DNA of 64,000 bases from Capra hircus (GCF_001704415.2 NC_030808.1:79204594-79268593), one strand, 5' to 3'; numbered from the stretch's first letter, positions 44,330 through 55,039 are shown. Made by a program: numbers and translations. The notes: generated from the sequence alone by a model not told the origin.

Positions 44330-45380
44330 CAGGAGTGGGGTTTGGAAGTCAGAAGGCTGGAAGGTAAGAAGGAGTCAGACCACGCAGGCCACTGAAGCCT
44401 CCTTATGGAGGTAGATCTTTATTCTGGAGGCCACGGAGAGCCACTAATAAGTTGTAAGCAGGGCAAGAACAAGTTCAGAATGCTGCTTCAGAAAGACCAC
44501 TTTGGTTGCTTTATGGAAAATCAGTTACAAGTATGGTAAGCCCAGCACACAGCTGGTTAAGAGCTGTGACAGAAATCCAGGGGCCTGCCTTAAGGTAGTG
44601 ACATTGGTGAGAGGAATCAGTGGACTGATTTGAGAGATATTTAGGAAGGAGAGATAATAGGACTTGGTAGTTGATTTTTGGGGTAATGAAGAGTCAGAGG
44701 GATGACTTAAAGAGGATGACAAGAGCTCTATCTTGTCATAGATGTGGGTAGAAAGTAGGACCCTAGGGAGGGGGGCACATGAGGAAGAAAAAGTTAAGAG
44801 GAAGGAAAAATATGGGCTCTGTTTGGGGCATGCTGAATTTGAGGTGATATTTACAAGGTAGTTAAATACATGTGTTTGAAACTCAAGTGGGTCATCCTTT
44901 CTAAAGATCAAAACTTAGGAGTCATTAGAATCTAAAGAGTAATTAAAGTCATTAGAGTCAATTAAATTTCTTTGGGAGGGTATGTAGAGTGAGAAAAGAA
45001 AAGGGTCAAAGGAAACATCTCAAAACTCCAAGGAATGCCAACATTTACTGGAGGAAAAGAACTCAAGCAGTCCTCGAAAAAGCCTGAGAAAGAGAGAAGA
45101 TCCAGGGAGAAAACCAGTACAGTTTTGTGTCACAGAGTCAAGAGACATGGTCTAGCAGTGGTGAGAGTTTCAAATGATTAAGAAATGTCTGCTGTAATAA
45201 AGAGGGAAGCAGAGATACAGACACATTTACTCTGGCACTTCAGGACGGCAGCTTGGGTAGGATGGTCAGAGCAGAAGCAAGACTCCAGTGAGCTGAACCA
45301 TAACTGGGAGGTGAGGAAATGGAGACATCACAGACCGTGTACAAAGGAATTTGGGTGGGGAGGACAGCTGCTGATGGATG

Positions 45381-45421
45381 TCTCTTTTCTTTTCTTTTCT
45401 TTCGTCTTTTTTTTTTTTTTT
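45381..45421. repeat. T-rich tract (TTTTC)n-T(n)
   Basis: Several TTTTC units followed by a run of about 15 T; probably an expanded tail or slippage product within the L2 region. Confidence 0.9.
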
Positions 45422-45480
45422 AAGTTGGGAGAAATTTGATCATGCTTAAACATTAGCTGGGAGGAAACAATGGTCTCATT

Positions 45481-45799
45481 TTAATAAATCACTAGGGAAA
45501 CTTGGCTTCTGCAGATGACTTCACAAGTCATATCTCATTAGAAAAAGAAAATTCAGTAACCCAGTGTGTTCTCTTTTTGTAGTTAGTTCCAGGAAGCTTA
45601 GAATCAAATTCAGTTCCTTCTAGGTGTCTGGTAGTATTTGCTGTCACTTCCTTCACTTGCTTTCTGTTCTGTTTTGTATCTCAGTATCTTATTTCTGAAG
45701 AATAATTATTGTGAGCTGTTTACAAGGCCCTTTCACACATGACCGGTCACAGTGTTCATCCTCCATTCCACTCGCATTTAATTTGTGTCCATGGCGGCC
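45481..45799. other. unique sequence
   Basis: No gene or repeat recognised. Confidence 0.4.
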
Positions 45800-46010
45800 A
45801 TGAGCTTTGCTCTGGGTAGCAGATACAATGTAAACAAAACAGCTCGGTGGCTTGCAGTCTGGCTGACAAGACTGACATCAACTGAATGAGTACAGTAATA
45901 ATTACAACCGTGGTAAGTGGAACAAAGGAAAGTACTAGAAGACCTCAGAATCTGAGGGGTCAGGAAGAGTGTCTGAAGCAGGAACAGAGACTTGGACATG
46001 GTGGGGGATG
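45800..46010 (-). repeat. L2 LINE fragment
   Basis: 'gtagcagatacaatgtaaac', 'gtggcttgcagtctggctga' and 'ggggtcaggaagagtgtctg', antisense L2 in order. Confidence 0.65.
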
Positions 46011-47028
46011 GGGGAACTCCAGTCACAATGAAATGTCCTCTATGGAAACCCTGTGATGATCATCCAGCTCCCGCCTGGACACTGGCAATGATGGAAACCA
46101 GTGCTGCATTTTTGGACGGTACCAATAGTCAAAAATGAGTAGAATATGGCTCACGTCACCTCTGCCCGGAGACCTATACCTTGAGCTCACACAAATAAGT
46201 TTAACTTTTTTTCTAGCATGCTCTCTCACAGCTGGAAAGTGGCAGCAGAAATGCCTATGTGCACATATTTACAGATAGATTTGTTAAAACAGGTTTTCCA
46301 GTTTTCCTTTTCTTTATTTCCAGATGATGACTTGTTAAAAGAGATTTCTGTTTACAAATATTCATCCTTAACTTCTTCTACAGATATACAACTCCTTGCT
46401 TCCTTATATAGATTGGTTAGCTAGATACCTGCTGCCCAACTAATAATTCCAAATATGGGACCAAAGAGTTGTAACAAAAGACTACATTTCTAAGCTTCTC
46501 TTGCAGCTAGGTGCACTATATTACAAGCAAATTTTAAGCAGTCAGCTCTCTTAGAAGGAAAAAAAGCCTTGATTCATAGCATTTGCCAATTTTCCTGTTG
46601 TTAATTCTCCTGAGACTAATTTAAAGCTGTCAGCATGACTCACTGAATGTGGAGTTGGGAGGAAATGCACACAATGGGCTTTCACTTGCCCTGGGACTGA
46701 CTCCAGCACACCACTGACTAAATGGACCAGAAGATGAAGTTACCAACAGGATGCGAGGGAAGCAATGTGTGCAACTGCCCAGATGTGTGTTAAAAGGAAG
46801 TGGGGTACCTCCATCTCCCCGTTTCCTCCTTCCAATGGTCTGGAATACAGACATAGTATATACCATGGAGAAAAGGACAGCATTCTAGAGATAGCAGAGC
46901 AACAAGATAGGAGGAACCTGGTTTCCAAATTTTTTAAAGCTACCTTACTAGCCCTAATTTCCTTGTGGATAGTTTTTAATGTAAAAAAGAAATTTCTAAC
47001 TTGTTTCTAACTTGGATCCCTCATTTGT
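46011..47028. other. unique sequence
   Basis: No gene or clear repeat. Minus-strand frames near 46630-46928 overlap one another in different frames and show no domain. Confidence 0.45.
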
Positions 47029-47700
47029 TGTTCAGTCACTCAGTCATGTCCAACTCTTTGCAACCCCATGGATTTCAGCACACCAGGCTTCCCTGTCCTT
47101 CACCATCTCCTGGAGCTTACTCAAACTTATGTCCATTGAGTCAGTGATGGCATCCAACCATCTCATCTTCTGCCACCCCCTTCTCCTCCTGCCTTCAATC
47201 TTCCCGAGCATGAGAGTCTTTCTAATGAGTCAGCTCTTCACATCAGATTGTCAAAGTATCGAAGCTTCAGTTTCAGCATCAATCTTTCCAGCGAATATTC
47301 AGGATTCATTTCCTTTAGGATTGACTGGCTTGATCTCCCTGCAGTCCAAGGGACTTCCAAGAGCTTTCTCCAATACCACAGCTCAAAAGTATCAATTTTT
47401 CAGCCTTCAGACCTTTATGGTCCAACTCTCACATCCATACATGACTACTGGAAAAACCATAGCTTTGACTATACACACATGTGTTGGCAAAGTTGTCTGT
47501 GCTTTTTAATATGCTGTCTAGATTTGTCAGAGTTTTTCTTCCAAGGAGCAAGTGTCTTTTCATTTTGTGGCTGCAGTCACCATCTGTAGTGATTTTGAAG
47601 TCCAAGAAAATAAAGCTTGTCACTGTTTCCTTTGTTTCCCCATCTATTTGCCATGAAGTGATGGGACCAGGTGCCATGATCTTTGTTTTTTGAATGTTGA
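47029..47700 (-). mobile_element. BovB LINE, 5'-truncated
   Basis: Reverse copy of the last ~670 bp, from 'gttgttcagtcactcagtca' to 'cttgttttttgaatgttgag' (approximate). Many substitutions and small indels break the frame. The antisense open frame 47012-47509 is only the complement of BovB. No convincing duplication. Confidence 0.93.
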
Positions 47701-49384
47701 GCTCATAGAACAGGTGAAATTGTATCCCAAATGACAGTCATCCATTACAGAATGGCAATGAGACCACATCATGTAGAATCCTGCTACTTACAAGGTACAG
47801 TGAGAGCAGATGAATTAGATATGCTCCTGCTTCAGGAAGCCCATCCCAGGATGAAAAACATCATGTACTCAAATTGCTATGAGGCAAGGTAGAGGTCATG
47901 AGTGCTCTAAGGTAATGCAACCCGTCAATCATGCAGATTTAAAGGAAAGGATGATGGTCATGGTGATGATGAGACAGTATGTGATTCCCACTTTCAAAGA
48001 TGGTTATAACTTTGAAAAGTAGAATGGAGCAACAAAACATTTCAGGCAGAGGGACTGTACTTTTCATTCAGATTTTAGATTCCAATCATTCTGAAAATGT
48101 GATCCCTCAGAAAATCTCTAGACTGTTTTTTCTTCCAAAATAGAACAAATTAATATTGCAAAACTATGACAAAAATGTTTCAGATATTTAAGAGAATCAA
48201 TTGTTTTCTGAGTCTCTTATCCCACCATTTACAAAGAGCCCTTGATTTGTTCATTTTGAAGCATTTTGGTGGATTAATTCAAGCATTCCTCTGAGTGTTT
48301 TCCTAAGCAGATCTTTCTGGCTTATTTTTAACTGTGCAAGGTGTATAGAGACACTAAGATTTCATTCCTTAAAAACATCTGTAATGCAAACTTTTCACTA
48401 ATGCAAAAGGGCTCTCTTAATTTTCCTTAAGGGAAAAAATAATGCCTTATGTTCCTTTTTCATTGCTTCACAGTGCCCAGCATAGCACTGAGCACAAGAG
48501 AAGCTCTCAGTAAATATGTATTCATCCAAGTGTGAGTCACAGATTTGAGATTCTGAAGGAAGATATTGGGATTATGGAGTGAGGAAGGGACCACACAAAT
48601 GGCCTGGGGATGTAAAGAAAAGCCTGGTGTATGTGTGGTAAAGTCTTAGGAATGAGCCTTTGAGGTCCCCCAGCAGATGCTAACAGTGAAGCCCCAATCT
48701 CCTTTTCTCATCATTGCATAGATCAGATGGTAGAGGCCCTGAAGGAAAATGGCCTTGATAAAGGTGACAAAGCCACTAAGTTCTAGCACTGGGTTTAGCT
48801 TTCTAGGGCTCTTCTGGGCTGGCCCATCTTTGTTTTCAAGATTTTTTTTTTCCAAATTCATGTCACCATAAACATAACAATAAGAATACTATGCATTTTT
48901 GGACATTCAAATTCACACTGTGTTCCTTCCTCAGAAAATGAGTGCGTGAGTCAATATAAAGTAGTGGGAACAAAGCCATATATTGAAATTTCAAGGCTTG
49001 AAAATGTGACTCCTTTTGGCAAAGGAACTAAAACATTAAAATTGGGGAGTTCTCCCAACCCATCAGGACATCCAGGTGTTATCTGCTTAGCCTCTCCCTC
49101 TCAGTGGAGTGAGAGTATACAAGTCAGGCAGGCAGATTCCTTAAAGAAAACCGAGCAGAAAATATCTAATCTCCACGGGGTTATGTGAGGATGGAGAGTG
49201 AGGCAGGGAGGGAGATGAAGGAACCAAGCTGGTGTGGTCAGGACAACATGGATGGAGCTAGTTCTTGTCAGATGTCTAAGAAATGCAGAAGACTGCAGTT
49301 CTTAATAAGAGCAGCTGTAAATGATACACTCCAACCCTCCTTACATATTAGCAACAGGATACGTTTATAAGGAAAACTTTATGG
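47701..49384. other. mostly unique sequence
   Basis: A short L2/MIR-like end is likely at 48465-48520 ('gtgcccagcatagcactgag', 'ctctcagtaaatatgtattc'). The rest, including AT-rich 48090-48460, shows no repeat or gene that I recognise. Confidence 0.4.
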
Positions 49385-49530
49385 AGGAGGCATCATGCTG
49401 GAGTGAGAACCAAGTTCTGGTCCAAACTTAGTAAACTTTCTGCAACTTGGACAGTTTATCTCCCTCCTGAGTCTCATTTTCTTCATAGACAAACTGGGAT
49501 CTCTTCCACATCTAGTGACTTGTGTCTCTT
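49385..49530 (+). repeat. MIR/MIR3-like SINE
   Basis: 'gctggagtgagaaccaagtt', 'gagtctcattttcttcatag' and 'actgggatctcttccacatc'. Confidence 0.6.
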
Positions 49531-49989
49531 TCACATGTTAAGATACTAATACTTAAATTTCTGAGACAACTTTAACTTTTATGATTGCAATATACTCTAT
49601 CATGAACTTCTGTAGAGCTCTGAGAATTATTTTCTTTTTCGTCATCACTTAACAACTGGCTAAGATATTCAGCTCACAACCCATTTAGTGACTCAAGTTA
49701 TAGAAAAACCAAGAGAAGTGATATGGAATGTTACTTTATTTTTCAAAGTTGGAAGGGGAAATTGCCTATATACTTAACAAAGATAATGACTTATTTGTAT
49801 TACCCTAGAGAAGTAGAATTAGTCACATAACTTTAAATAGAGTTTAAAGTTTCCTGTACTCTCTCCCATGGTTCAAGTCTTTAAAGATAAATTATCCTTA
49901 AGTTTGGCCCAGAGATTCCTTTTTATTTAGGGCCAACAGGAAAGCCTACTGTGGTCCAAGGCACAATCATTTTAGGCTTAATCTCTTGA
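49531..49989. other. unique sequence
   Basis: No gene or repeat recognised. Confidence 0.4.
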
Positions 49990-50615
49990 CATAGTCCATT
50001 TATCTATCTCTGTTCTCCCTGCCATACCCACCTCCCAAGTCCTTTTCCACGTAGCAGCCACAGTGATCTATTTAAAAGCCAAATCAAATGGTGTGACACC
50101 TCTGCTTAAAGTGCTCCGGTGACTTCCAGCCTCACTCAGAGTAAGAGCCATACTTCCACTCAGGCCCTGCCAGATACAACTGCCCATCAGATTTCCACTC
50201 CTACCCATTCCCCCTCACAAACTTTGCTGTAGCTACAGTGGCCTCCTTGCCGTTCCCGGGACACCCAAGCAACCTCTCAGCGTAAGATCCTTTCTGGTGA
50301 TGTCTCCTTTGAGAACATTCTTCCCCAGATAGTAACAGGGTGCACTCCTTCCTTCAGACCTCGACTCAGAACTCACCTCCACTAAATAATACATTCATGC
50401 CCTTTATCTTCCACCCCCTAATGTATTCTGCATAGTACCCTTTGTTATATTTGCTGTCTGTGTCTTTCCTATCTGTTCCTTCCCATTAGAAAATAAGCTC
50501 TGTGAGTTCAGAGATCTTATCTGTTGTGTTCATTCACTCTTATATCTTTAGGGCTTAGAAGTTCATGTGGCATATAGTCAGCTTTCAATAAATGTTTATT
50601 CAATGTATACTCAGA
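49990..50615 (+). repeat. L2 LINE, long 3' copy
   Basis: The best L2 in the window: 'cacagtgatctatttaaaag', 'ctccggtgacttccagcctc', 'aggccctgccagatacaact', 'ctgttccttcccattagaaa' and the 3' end 'gtcagctttcaataaatgtt' occur in order over about 620 bp. No open frame survives. Confidence 0.85.
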
Positions 50616-51174
50616 AGGAGTACTTTTTAAATATATTTTGTGTTTATGTTGTACATTGATTTATTTTGTTTTATTGGGCAATGTGTACAGAATAATTTGA
50701 ATTGGAAAATTTTACTTTTTTCTCAGTTATATAAAACAATGACCACAGAGAATGTCAAAAGTCCCTGTGAGATCATTGCCAAGCATGGCAAATTTCAGGG
50801 CAGTATAGAAGGGCTGAGCTGGTGGTCAACCAGATAAAGTTGAGGAAACTTGAAAAATGCAGAAGTTTGACACCAAAAGCCATGGTGGGGCCATTTCTAC
50901 CAAGCTGTAGAGTATATACAGGTAGACAGTGCTTTCCTTTCCTCCTGGGGAACTTAATTTTACAGCAGAGGTGCTATGTAGCTCTGTCACCTGACAGTAG
51001 CTGTACTGATGTGGAGATCTTCCTTTAGATTGTCAGGACGTCATATTACCTTGATTCTACAAGTGTTAACATCATTGGATGGCTTGGGCTTGGGCAGGCG
51101 TGTTACTGTCCAGTTGACTAAGGCATTAAGATGCGGGAGAGATACACACAGGGAAAGGGTGTTGGGAACAGGGC
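50616..51174. other. unique sequence
   Basis: Frames of 65-79 codons without recognisable domains; no gene seen. Confidence 0.4.
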
Positions 51175-51395
51175 CCAGAGCCTCTGTAGGTGATTTCAGA
51201 TCCGGTTTCAGCTACTCCACACTGGGTGAGCTCAAGAAAGCTGCTTAAGTAACCCAGAGCGCATTCTTCTCTTCTGCACAACATTAGTCACAAACAATTC
51301 CTACCTTACCACCTCATGGCATGAAATAGCCAGTGTGAGAATTTCTCAAAGTAAATAGAACTCCATGCAAACCACTCAATAAATGACTAAATGCC
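51175..51395 (+). repeat. MIR SINE
   Basis: 'ctcaagaaagctgcttaagt', 'cgcattcttctcttctgcac' and a 3' end 'ccactcaataaatgactaaa'. Diverged. Confidence 0.55.
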
Positions 51396-51723
51396 ATTGC
51401 TGGGGTTCTTTAGGCTGATTTCTGAAAAGATTAGTAGGTATGTCTAAGTTAACAGTCTTATCTGAGTCCTGCTTTTCACCAAGAGAATGCAACCAGGATT
51501 TTATGTCAGTTTTACGGAATCTGAATTTAGGAGTTGTATCTGGGGATCTGTTCATTCATCTAACACCACATCTTGTGAGCACAGCCCTGATCAGGGTTTT
51601 AAGTTCATACTAAGGGCTCCTAACTCTTCTACTGGGGAAGATGGGTCTGTGATATTAAATTCTTGAACATTTCTGAATCCCTTAACCAGATACCAAACAG
51701 TGAGGACTAGAGCAAGTCACTTT

Positions 51724-53135
51724 CAGTTCAGTTCAGTTCAGTTCAGTCGCTCAGTTATGTCATACTCTTCGCGACCCCATGAATCACAGCACGCCAGGCC
51801 TCCCTGTCCATCAACAACCCCTGGAGTTCACTCAGATTCACGTCCATCAAGTCAGTGATGCCATCCAGCCATCTCATCCTCTGTCGTCCCCTTCTCCTCC
51901 TGCCCCCAATTCCTCCCAGCATCAGAGTCTTTTCCAATGAGTCAACTCTTCTCATGAGCTGGCCAAAGTACTGGAGTTTCAGCTTTAGCATCATTCCTTC
52001 CAAAGAAATCCCAGGGCTAATCTCCTTCAGAATGGACTGGTTGGATCTTGCAGTCCAAGGGACTCTCAAGAGTCTTCTCCAACACCACAGTTCAAAAGCA
52101 TCAATTCTTTGGCACTCAGCTTTCTTCACAGTCCAACTCTCACATCCATACATGACTACTGGAAAAATCATAGCCTTGACTACTGCTGCTGCTGCTGCTA
52201 AGTCACTTCAGTTGTGTCTGACTCTGTCCCCCATCCCTGGGATTCTCCAGGCAAGAACACTGGAGTGGATTGCCATTTCCTTCTCCAATGCATGAAAGTG
52301 AAAAGTGAAAGTGAAGTCTCTCAGTCATGTCCAACTCTTGGCGACCCCATGGACTGCAGCCTACCAGGCTCCTCCGTCCATGGCCTTGACTAGACGGACC
52401 TTAGTTGGTAAAGTAATGTCTCTGTTTTTGAATATGCTATCTAGGTTGGTCATAACTTTTCTTCCAAGGAGTAAGCGTCTTTTAATTTCATGGCTGCAGT
52501 CACCATCTGCAGTGATTCTGGAGCCCCAAAAAATAAAGTCTGACACTGCTTCCACTGTTTCCTCATCTATTTCCCATGAAATAGGGACTGGATGCCATGA
52601 TCTTCATTTTCTGAATGTTGAGCTTTAAGCCAACTTTTTCACTCTCCTCTTTTACTTTCGTAAAGAGGCTGTTTAGTTCCTCTTCACTTTCTGCCATAAG
52701 GGTGGTGTCACCTGCATATCTGAGGTTATTGATATTTCTCCCGGCAATCTTGATTCCAGCCTGTGCTTCTTCCAGCCCAGCGTTTCTCATGATGTATTCT
52801 GCATATAAGTTAAATAAGCAGGGTGACAATGTACAGCCTTGACGTACTCCTTTTCCTATTTGGAACCAGTCTGTTGTTCCATGTCCAGTTCTAACTGTTG
52901 CTTCCTGACCTGCATATAGGTTTCTCAAGAGGTAAGTCAGGTGGTCTGGTATTCCCATCTCTTTCAGAATTTTCCACAGTTTATTGTGATCCACACAGTC
53001 AAAGGCTTTGGCATAGCCAATAAAGCAGCAATAGACATTTTTCTGGAAATTTCTTGCTTTTTCGATGATCCAGCGGTTGTTGGCAATTTGATCTCTGGTT
53101 CCTCTGTCTTTTCTAAAATCAGCTTGAACATCTGG
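51724..53135 (-). mobile_element. BovB LINE, 5'-truncated, split by BOV-A2
   Basis: About 1.2 kb of BovB plus a nested SINE. The left end shows four TTCAG pentamers (the reversed 3' tail). The minus-strand frame keeps GVRQGCTLSP, then a changed active-site box (YAGD where YADD is expected, about 52707-52718) and a CWRRLLRVPW block. Flanked by aagtcacttt at 51714-51723 and 53136-53145 (10 bp, perfect). Dead by truncation, active-site change and insertion. Confidence 0.95.
52183..52382 (-). mobile_element. BOV-A2 SINE nested in BovB
   Basis: The CTG tail, then a first monomer lacking about 40 bp (it jumps from 'gtctgactctgtc' to 'ccatccctgggattc'), then an intact second monomer. Flanked by gccttgacta at 52173-52182 and 52383-52392 (10 bp, perfect), splitting the BovB cleanly. 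Confidence 0.95.
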
Positions 53136-53631
53136 AAGTCACTTTACTCCCCCTCAGATCAGTTAGGTAATAATGCCTCCATTTTAAGGGTTGTGAAAAT
53201 TAAGTATTAGAACAGACAATGTTTGAAAAAGCATTAGGAAGTCAATAAAGGACTATATAACTACTTTGCTTCAATAAATGATTCATGCTTTTCCTAATCC
53301 AAATGTTAATGATGATACTGTTTATACTATTTTACTCTAGGCCTCCTCAAATATGTTGATTAAGTGGGTAGTCAATAGCTAATAAGTACATGAATAATTA
53401 AAATCTTTTATTGGACTTTTTAATCTGACATCTTACCAAAAAAGAGGAAACTGGCTTATAGCTTATCATTATGCCAAGATGGTCATAGAGACAAAAAATA
53501 TCACTGTTTCACTGTTGTCATACTAACAAACATTTACTGAGTACATGCTATGTGACCAAGACTGAGCTAAGTACTCTATTCCAAAGACTGAGCTAAGCAT
53601 TCTATTCTTCATCATCTCATTTAATTATCAA

Positions 53632-54077
53632 GGAAGTGAAAGTGTTAGTTACTCGGTCATGTCCAACTCTTTGCAACCCCATGGACTGTAGACCCCCAGG
53701 CTCCTCTCTCCATGGAATTCTCCAGGCAATAATACTCGAGTCAGGTAGCCATCCCCTTCTTCAGGGAATCTTCCGAACCTAGGGACTGAATCTGGGTCTC
53801 CTGCATTGCAGGCAGATTCTTTACGATAGGGGCTTCCTTGGTGGCTCAGAGGTTAAAGCATCTGCCTCCACTGCGGGAGACCTGGGTTCCATCCCTGGGT
53901 TGGGAAGATCTCCTAGAAAAGGAAATGGCAACACACTCCAGTACTCTTGCCTGGGGAATCCCATGGACAGAGGAGCCTGGTAGGCTACAGTTCATGGGGT
54001 CACAAAGAGTCGGACATGACTGAGCGACTTCACTTTCACTTTTCTTTCTTTACCATGTGAACCATCAAGGAGGCCCC
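53632..54077 (-). mobile_element. Bov-tA SINE split by a second Bov-tA
   Basis: Reverse copy from 'gaagtgaaagtgttagttac' to 'ttgcaggcagattctttac' (53824). Its last 24 bases (head complement 'catgtgaaccatcaaggagg') lie at 54054-54077. Outer flanks aattatcaa (53623-53631) and aattaccaa (54078-54086) form a 9 bp duplication with one mismatch. Confidence 0.93.
53825..54045 (+). mobile_element. Bov-tA SINE nested head-to-head in a Bov-tA
   Basis: Full copy from 'aggggcttccttggtggctc' with a B-box-like 'gggttccatccctgggttg' to 'acatgactgagcgacttcac'. Inner flanks ttctttac at 53817-53824 and 54046-54053 (8 bp, perfect). The host Bov-tA runs the opposite way, so the two make a long inverted repeat. 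Confidence 0.95.
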
Positions 54078-54080
54078 AAT

Positions 54081-54123
54081 TACCAAAGGGGCCCCTTTGG
54101 TATAGGTAATTACCTATACCAAA
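54081..54123. repeat. two overlapping perfect palindromes
   Basis: 54081-54102 is a perfect 22 bp palindrome (half arm TACCAAAGGGG). 54096-54123 is a perfect 28 bp palindrome (half arm TTTGGTATAGGTAA). They share seven bases and have no loop. They start inside the right-hand target duplication of the split Bov-tA. Confidence 0.97.
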
Positions 54124-54288
54124 TTATCTATAGCCCCAAGTACCAAAGGTACTATTTTTATTCCCATATTATAGAGGAAACTGAAGCCCAAAGCATCTAA
54201 GTAACTTGACTAAGTTCACACAACTATTAAATTTAAAAAGACAACTTTTTAGACGTACATACAGTGTACTTGATATTACTTTATACTG

Positions 54289-54501
54289 CTGTTGTTGTTT
54301 AGTTGTTAAGTCATGTCTGACTCTTTTGCAACCCCATGGACTGTAGCCTACCGTTTTCCTCTGACCATAGTATTTCCCAGGAAAGAATGCTAGATTGTCT
54401 TGCCATTTCCTTCTCCAGGAGATCTTTTCAACCCAGGGATTAAACCCATATCTCCTGCATTGACAGGTGGTTTCTCTACCACTGAGCCACCAGCGAAGCC
54501 C
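54289..54501 (-). mobile_element. Bov-tA SINE with target-site duplication
   Basis: 'ctgttgttgtttagttgtta' to 'ctgagccaccagcgaagccc'. Flanked by tactttatactg at 54277-54288 and 54502-54513, 12 of 12 identical. Confidence 0.94.
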
Positions 54502-54680
54502 TACTTTATACTGAATCTGTCAAAATAAAACTTTTGAAATGTCTTGAGTGACATGAAGTTGAGGTCACTAGCGCAAAAGAACATGGGCAAAATGTTAATA
54601 CACAAGTAGTGAACTTGTATGAGGATGTATGCATGTTTGTCCGAAGGGATGGGAAAAAAGCAAAGAAGTATGAGAAAAGT

Positions 54681-54944
54681 CTGCTGCTGCTGCTAAGTCA
54701 CTTCAGTCGTGTCCAACTCTGTGCGACCACATAGACGGCAGCCCACCAGGCTCCCGCATCACTGGGATTCTCCAGGCAAGAACACTGGAGTGGGTTGCCA
54801 TTTCCTTCTCCAATGCATGAAAGGGAAAAGGGAAAGTGAAGTCGTTCAGTCGTGTCCGACCCTCAGCGACCCCATGGACTGCAGTCTTCCAGGCTCCTCC
54901 GTCCATGGGATTTTCCAGGCAAGAGGACTGGAGTGGGGTGCCAT
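54681..54944 (-). mobile_element. BOV-A2 dimeric SINE
   Basis: CTG tail, first monomer ('gcagcccaccaggctcccgc'), linker 'ccaatgcatgaaagggaaaa' and second monomer ('actgcagtcttccaggctcc'). Full layout. No clear target duplication. Confidence 0.94.
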
Positions 54945-55039
54945 CTAGTTAAAGAAAATCACTGCAGTTGCCTACAACTTGTTGCTCTGCACTTCTTTAC
55001 ATGGAGAGACACTTGCCAGCTTACTGACTGATTTGCTAA

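Larger units (their letters stand above)
43330..45480 (-). repeat. L2 LINE, long antisense copy split by L1
   Basis: Left piece 43330-43489 ('atagcatgtgcagaatgctg') and right piece 44345-45480 carry antisense L2 ORF blocks: 'cttcagaaagaccactttgg', 'gatttgagagatatttagga', 'atgctgaatttgaggtgata' and 'agtgagaaaagaaaagggtc'. A T-rich insert sits at 45381-45421. Strongly diverged; no open frame survives. Confidence 0.65.
51690..53280 (+). repeat. MIR SINE split by BovB
   Basis: The left remnant ends at 'gagcaagtcacttt' (51711-51723), which corresponds to the MIR 'gggcaagtcactta' block. The right part (53136-53280) continues with 'ctcagatcagttaggtaata' and 'ccattttaagggttgtgaaa'. BovB at 51724-53135 lies between. 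Confidence 0.6.
53520..54240 (-). repeat. MIR SINE split by Bov-tA
   Basis: Left part (53520-53631): 'acatttactgagtacatgct' to 'catctcatttaattatcaa'. Right part (from about 54140): 'tactatttttattcccatat' and 'gaggaaactgaagcccaaag'. The left part contains a tandem duplication of about 26 bp (53556-53607). Confidence 0.75.

Noticed and set aside
44525..44911. 128-codon minus-strand open frame
   Set aside because: Lies in the long L2 copy and appears to be a chance opening in decayed LINE sequence.
47012..47509. 165-codon plus-strand open frame
   Set aside because: It is the complement of a BovB copy. BovB antisense strands commonly stay open because the same shadow recurs at 37210-37764 and 51855-52295.
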